Origin: Planctomycetota bacterium
GTDB lineage: Bacteria > Planctomycetota > SZUA-567 > H5-PLA8 > CALKMO01
Assembly: GCA_026417845.1 (NCBI GenBank)
Contig: JAOACM010000086.1
Location: 1 to 11,839 of the forward strand
Length of the DNA: 11,839 nucleotides
Reading direction: 5' to 3'
The first letter of the stretch is position 1. Each line of letters starts with the position of its first letter. The notes under the pieces are model-generated. The model was given only the letters and a program-made list of their open reading frames with translations, was not told where the DNA came from and made no database searches. Positions 7,803 to 11,839 of the stretch are shown piece after piece. A program made the position numbers and the translations under genes.

Positions 7803-8317
7803 GGCATCCTCCCTTCTTCCCCGTCTGATTCGTCCCCATCCCGCCCCGCCTATACCTCAAGGAGGGACCTCCCCTGCCATTGCCGGCGGGCGCAAGTAAG
7901 TCATAAGGATTTATCGGCAGGAACGGCCGGCGGCTTGAAAAAATATTTCAGAATCTGGCGCGCGCGGGCAACTATAACTTGGGAGGTTCTACACATTACG
8001 GGGAGAGGAGATATCTCCGGGCAAGAGCTGCCGGGCGCCAGGATTCGTATCTCCAGGCTCCTGAAGGGCTTGCGTCCGCCGGGAAACGATGCCGGAAACC
8101 GGCAGTTTGCCGTCCCCGCCCGGGGTCCTTCCAAATGGGGGCAAAGCCTTGAACCTGGGGCCGGGTTAGTGTAGATTCTGCGCAGACACGAGTGCGCTGG
8201 AGCCGCTGCCGGAGAAAAACGATACGAGAGAAGCGGATTCCTGATGCCGGCGGGCAGCGGAAGCGACCGGCCGCTGCGCCTGCCTCGCGGGATCTTCGGA
8301 AAAGGGGGTTGGAGACG
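7803..8317. other. Divergent intergenic control region
   Basis: 515 bases between the leftward SPOR gene and the rightward protease gene, with no believable reading frame of its own. It contains an AT-rich island with the inverted repeat TGAAA-N5-TTTCA (7936-7950), a GGAGG-GAC-CTCC inverted repeat (7861-7872), a TGCCGG-AAA-CCGGCA hairpin (8090-8104) and the candidate protease promoter at 8149-8177. For the SPOR gene only a weak -10-like GATAAA on the minus strand near 7915 is visible. Confidence 0.6.
8149..8177 (+). promoter_or_regulatory. Candidate sigma-70 promoter for the protease gene
   Basis: TTGAAC (8149-8154), a 17-base spacer, then TAGATT (8172-8177). Each box matches four of six consensus positions and the spacing is ideal. 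It would give a leader of about 135 bases before the ATG at 8318. It is the best housekeeping-type pair I found upstream of this gene. Confidence 0.4.
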
Positions 8318-11300
8318 ATGCGTTCGCGCGATCCTCGAGTCAATCTGGCAATCGCGTCCGTCTTTCTCCTGGTATTGGTGATGGGCGCGTGGCGGCTGGC
8401 GCGAAAGGGGACCTCGCCGGAGCCCGGGGCGCCGGCGGGGGTCTGGGTGACGCTTACGAGCGCCGGGATGGAGGCGCACTGGGGACGGAGGAGTCCGGCG
8501 GAAAGGTACGTGCTGGACCTGTCCCTGGACGGGAAGAGCATTTTCTACGATACCCGCCTTGCCTTCGGAGAAGAGCTGGACGTTACCTCGTACAGGATAC
8601 CGGAATCTCTGCTGTCCTACCTCGACGCCGGGCAGGAGATTCAGATCCGGTTGTGGCGCATAGAGGACGGCAAAGGACCTGCAGCCGACGAACCGGTAAG
8701 GGTAAAGGTGCCGGCCAGATTCGCCGGCAAGGGACCGCGCTCGCCGGAGGAGCGGGAGCGGGTCGTGAACTTCTTCCGCGGGACCTCGACCTCGATGAAG
8801 CTTTCGAGGCTCCCGGCCAGGGGCGATCGGAGCGAACCGCGCGACAGCGCCGGTCCGGCATGGCTCGACGACGAAATCGTAGTCACCTTCAAGAGGGGGA
8901 CGATACCGGCAAGGGAGGAGGTGGATCGCATAGGATTCCCGATCGAGCGCGTAAGGCTCTTTTCGGGCGATGAGGCATTCCGCCTGCAGCTCAGCCCGAC
9001 CGGCGATGTGGTCGCGGCACTGAAGCGTCTTAAGGAACTCGGCGCCGTCATCCGCGCCCAGCCGAACCTTGTCTTCCATGCCTGCGATCTGAACGTGCGC
9101 GAGCGGGAGCTGCCGCTGCGGCAGTACGCGCCGCAGCGCGTCAAGGCGTCATTCGTCTGGCAGCGCGATTTCGGGGGCGACGGCGTCATAGTCGGCGTGG
9201 TTGATACGGGCCTTAACGGCGCGCCAGGCAGCGGTACGACGACGCACAAGGAATTCGACGGGACGCCGGATTACTCCTACCCCAACTGGTCCGCAGTCGG
9301 AACTTCCTATCCCCAAGGCATATGGGTGGATTACGGCACAGTGATACGGCCGGCCGGCAGCGACCTGCTGTTCGCTTGCATCACCGACCCCAATGGGCTC
9401 GCGGGCGGATACAAGGGATCGGAGCCCGCGTGGCCGACCACAATAGGCGCGAAGGTCAACGATGTGTATCCAGCCTGGCCCGGCGCAGGCCAGGCCGTGG
9501 CGCTTAATACAAAGATCAAACCGACTGGCAGCAGCTTCGTCTTCCTGTGCATACAGGCCGGGACTACCGGATCCAGCCAGCCCTCCTGGCCCGGTTCGAT
9601 CGGGGGACAGGTCAACGACGGTACGGCGAGATGGGAGGCCGTATGCTACCCGGTGCAGTGGGAGGCCATCGTGGAATACTACGGCTTCCGGCCCAGGATA
9701 TTGCCGAAAGTCATGTACGGTCCAAACTTTATAGGGTCTGCATGGAGCGTCCCTCCGAACGCAAATATATATCCTAACGACGCTTACGGCCACGGCACCC
9801 ACACGGCGGGGATCATCGGGGCCGAGGACGATGGCGATAAGCTGGACTGGTTCAAGAACGGCGGGATCGCGGGCATAGCGCCGCGATGCACCATACTTCC
9901 GGTCAAATCCGTTGATAACAACGGCTATGCTACGAGCATAACTATATGCCAGGGAATAGATTATGCCGCGCACTACGGGGCAAGGGTCATTTATGTCGGC
10001 GCGGCATCGAGCGTTTACGCGAACCTGTCTGATGTGGCCCTGATAGATATGATGGAAACCGCTTCGATCAATTATGCCCTCTCGCGCGGGGCGGTGGTGG
10101 TCGCGCCGATGGGCAATGACCGCTCGTCGCTACCGACCTACCCGGCGTGCATACAGGGCGTCATAGCCGTAGGCGCCAGCATGGGCAACGAGAAGCCGGG
10201 CGAGCCGTCCGCCCTGGCGTCCTTCAGCAACAACGGGCCTTGGATGTCGGTCGTGGCGCCCGGGGTCAGTATCTACTCGTCGGATGGCTATTCAGGGAAC
10301 CCGGGCGACTATGTGATGTGGACCGGCACATCGCAGGCGGCGGCGGTGGTGGCTGGCGTGTGCGCGCTGATCGCCGAGCGGTACCCGGCGATGACGCCGG
10401 CGGAGATCAAGCGGCGGCTGGAGACGACCGCCGTGGACCTCGGCCCGGCCGGGTACGATCCGTTCTACGGCTGGGGTTGTGTGGATGCCGCGGCGGCCGT
10501 GGCCACGTCGAGTTCCGATATAAGCGACCTTCTGGCCTACACGCCCGGCCGCGTGGTGCATTTCGAATACATCGAGGAAGTGGTCGGGGGCGACTGGAGC
10601 GCCAGCAAGCTCATCATCCGGTTCAACGAGGACATGAACACGGAAGACGTCGTCAACCTGGCCTACTATGATCTCTACATGGATTCGACCTCCGCCGCGA
10701 ACTATACGGCGTACAACCTGGCAACGTGGGCCTCCGGATCCGTTACGGCGAGCTACTCGAATCGCGTCCTGACCATTTCCAACCTTTCGAGCGCCACGTA
10801 CTGGTTCCCGCCGTCCAAGCCGAGACAGCCCGTGGCGATACGGGTCAGCCGCAACGTGCGCACGGCGGCGGGCGACTACCCGATGAACACATCCGAAGGT
10901 CAGGGCGGCAGCGAGTCGTATTTCACATTATGGCAGACGTCCACATCCGAAACCGACCAGTACCTGCCGGGCACCTCGACCGCGCCATTTAAACCCAGAA
11001 TCCCGACATGCTACGGCCACGCCTACGGCTACACCTACGATAACGGGACCAGGGGCGGCATAAAGATAAAGTTCCATGAGCCGATAGAACGCTCGGACGT
11101 AACCTACCACAGGAACTATAAGTGCTACGCCAACCCGCTGAGCCGGCCGAATCAGACGGACGTGCTGGTCTCCGAATCCGAGCTGGCGACCGGGGCGACT
11201 GCGGTGAACATAACGGGTTCGGGCGTCCGGGAAGACTGGCGCACAAGGGGAACGTGGAAGGGGACTTACGGCACCCAGGGGTATTACATTAAAGGGAGCG

Positions 11301-11839
11301 GCAGTACGCCATATTCCAGTCTGCCGGCCGGCGTTACGGTATCCATTGGAGGAGCGAATGAATATACCTGGGCTTCGACAACCGACGATCTCCGGGCGCT
11401 TCAGAAACCCGACCCGGCGACCGACCGCATAGCGGCCTGCTGGTATAACAATCCATCCTTCGCGGTAGGCATAAACGTCACCGGCGGGACGCGCCAGGTC
11501 GCGTTGTACTCCTACGATTGGGACGGCGGCCGCCGCATGCGCGTGGATTTCGTGGATCCGTGGTCGGGAGTGACGGTTTATTCCCACAACATTGACACGG
11601 ACTACAGGGGGGGCGTTTACCTGATTTTCAACCTGAGCGGCGGGATATTGCTGCGCTTCGTCAACACCGGGAGCTACAACGCCGTCCTCAGCGGGATATT
11701 CTTCGATCCGGATTCTACGGGCGACACGCCGTTCGGGACCCCCTCGCCGACCAGCGAAGACTGGACCACGAAGGGAACATGGAAGGGGACTTATGGCAGC
11801 CAGGGATGGTACATAAGAGGTACCGATGCCAACACCAAC
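8318..11839 (+). CDS. Large subtilisin-family (S8) serine protease, 3' end beyond window
   Basis: Serine endopeptidase bound to or released from the cell surface; 1174 codons visible with no stop, so the C-terminus is missing. The ATG follows AAAGGGGG (8301-8308) and GGAG (8311-8314). Residues about 8-26 are a hydrophobic signal or anchor. Residues about 41-120 are an unrecognised beta-rich domain. Residues 184-258 resemble an S8 propeptide (DDEIVVTFKRGTIP, ending RAQPNLVFH). The catalytic set is complete: D296 in VGVVDTG, H492 in GHGTHTAGIIG, oxyanion N600 in APMGN, S672 in GTSQAAA. Asp and His lie 196 residues apart instead of about 32; the gap holds two phage-tail-type modules. The usual substrate-loop SLG is replaced by VGAASS near 575. 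Residues about 746-870 (KLIIRFNEDMN at 764) and about 910-965 (GGIKIKFHEPIERSDV) look like Ig-type Big_5-like domains. A 175-residue repeat module starts at 972. Base composition is visibly less GC-rich than the left cluster. The substrate is unknown. Confidence 0.95.
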   Translation, partial: MRSRDPRVNLAIASVFLLVLVMGAWRLARKGTSPEPGAPAGVWVTLTSAGMEAHWGRRSPAERYVLDLSLDGKSIFYDTRLAFGEELDVTSYRIPESLLSYLDAGQEIQIRLWRIEDGKGPAADEPVRVKVPARFAGKGPRSPEERERVVNFFRGTSTSMKLSRLPARGDRSEPRDSAGPAWLDDEIVVTFKRGTIPAREEVDRIGFPIERVRLFSGDEAFRLQLSPTGDVVAALKRLKELGAVIRAQPNLVFHACDLNVRERELPLRQYAPQRVKASFVWQRDFGGDGVIVGVVDTGLNGAPGSGTTTHKEFDGTPDYSYPNWSAVGTSYPQGIWVDYGTVIRPAGSDLLFACITDPNGLAGGYKGSEPAWPTTIGAKVNDVYPAWPGAGQAVALNTKIKPTGSSFVFLCIQAGTTGSSQPSWPGSIGGQVNDGTARWEAVCYPVQWEAIVEYYGFRPRILPKVMYGPNFIGSAWSVPPNANIYPNDAYGHGTHTAGIIGAEDDGDKLDWFKNGGIAGIAPRCTILPVKSVDNNGYATSITICQGIDYAAHYGARVIYVGAASSVYANLSDVALIDMMETASINYALSRGAVVVAPMGNDRSSLPTYPACIQGVIAVGASMGNEKPGEPSALASFSNNGPWMSVVAPGVSIYSSDGYSGNPGDYVMWTGTSQAAAVVAGVCALIAERYPAMTPAEIKRRLETTAVDLGPAGYDPFYGWGCVDAAAAVATSSSDISDLLAYTPGRVVHFEYIEEVVGGDWSASKLIIRFNEDMNTEDVVNLAYYDLYMDSTSAANYTAYNLATWASGSVTASYSNRVLTISNLSSATYWFPPSKPRQPVAIRVSRNVRTAAGDYPMNTSEGQGGSESYFTLWQTSTSETDQYLPGTSTAPFKPRIPTCYGHAYGYTYDNGTRGGIKIKFHEPIERSDVTYHRNYKCYANPLSRPNQTDVLVSESELATGATAVNITGSGVREDWRTRGTWKGTYGTQGYYIKGSGSTPYSSLPAGVTVSIGGANEYTWASTTDDLRALQKPDPATDRIAACWYNNPSFAVGINVTGGTRQVALYSYDWDGGRRMRVDFVDPWSGVTVYSHNIDTDYRGGVYLIFNLSGGILLRFVNTGSYNAVLSGIFFDPDSTGDTPFGTPSPTSEDWTTKGTWKGTYGSQGWYIRGTDANTN
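9323..9646 (+). repeat. Two phage-tail-type 'EPxWP...G...D' modules inside the protease domain
   Basis: Residues about 336-388 and 395-443 are diverged copies of one short module. Copy 1 has LLFACITDPNG, then SEPAWPTTIGAKVND and PAW. Copy 2 has FVFLCIQAGTTG, then SQPSWPGSIGGQVNDGTARW. The pattern F-x-C/A ... G-(S)-x-P-x-W-P-x-x-(I)-G-x-x-V-x-D-(G)-x-x-W is familiar from phage tail and receptor-binding proteins. Here both copies sit between the catalytic Asp (296) and His (492). Confidence 0.8.
11231..11839 (+). repeat. 175-residue C-terminal module, one full copy plus start of a second
   Basis: Copy 1 begins EDWRTRGTWKGTYGTQGYYI at 11231. Copy 2 begins EDWTTKGTWKGTYGSQGWYI at 11756 and is cut by the window edge. 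The period is 525 bases, exactly 175 codons, so the frame is kept. Inside copy 1 are SLPAGVTVSIGGANEYTW, LRALQKPDPATDRIAACWY, QVALYSYDWDG and AVLSGIFFDP, the signature blocks of a beta-rich module I recall recurring in large secreted proteins of environmental bacteria, probably a sugar- or surface-binding fold. The name and fold are from memory, not checked. Confidence 0.8.

Noticed and set aside
8244..8369. Small upstream frame (ATG at 8244) overlapping the protease start
   Set aside because: No convincing Shine-Dalgarno and no recognisable leader-peptide pattern.
7901..9079. 392-residue minus-strand open frame overlapping the protease 5' end
   Set aside because: No recognisable domain, and it opposes a propeptide and anchor that fit the S8 protease.
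9323..9646. Evidence of a prophage
   Set aside because: The phage-like modules are in frame within a protease, and no integrase, capsid, tail or terminase gene is present.

Overview
High-GC bacterial DNA holding six protein-coding genes that I can support: five read leftward (minus strand) and one large one reads rightward and runs off the right edge. Nothing fixes the species. An ECF sigma factor with a FecR-type anti-sigma, a HEAT/beta-propeller secreted protein, a DUF6754-type protein, and free use of ATA (Ile) and AGG (Arg) codons in a GC-rich genome suggest a free-living environmental lineage, for example a PVC-type or candidate-phylum bacterium. That placement is inference only.

Layout. 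Positions 34-5961 (minus strand) form a compact cluster, in transcription order: a DUF6754-like membrane protein (GTG start at 5961), a secreted PDZ-like/HEAT/beta-propeller protein (start preferred at 4829), an ECF sigma-70 factor (GTG start preferred at 2467), and its likely partner, a zinc-finger, single-membrane-span, FecR-like anti-sigma factor with a long helical tail. A small UUCG-loop hairpin covers the best Shine-Dalgarno of the anti-sigma gene. Positions 5962-6905 appear gene-free and carry a 23-bp tandem duplication and a strong hairpin terminator for the next gene. Positions 6906-7802 (minus) encode an exported TPR plus SPOR-domain protein. A 515-bp divergent intergenic region (7803-8317) separates it from the rightward gene at 8318, which has a good candidate promoter at 8149-8177.

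The rightward gene (8318 to past 11839, 1174 codons visible, no stop) is a large envelope-bound or secreted subtilisin-family (S8) protease. It has an N-terminal hydrophobic anchor, a propeptide-like region, and an intact Asp/His/Asn/Ser catalytic set. Two modules of a type common in phage tail proteins are inserted between the catalytic Asp and His. The C-terminal part has Ig-like regions and a 175-residue adhesion-type module that begins a second copy at the window edge.

How the genes may work together (inference): the left cluster looks like a cell-surface or envelope sensing unit in which the sigma factor is held by the FecR-like membrane protein, with two co-oriented envelope proteins upstream as possible partners or sensors. 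The SPOR protein points to peptidoglycan or division-site work, and the protease to surface or extracellular proteolysis. No RNA genes, CRISPR arrays, transposases or phage structural genes were recognised.
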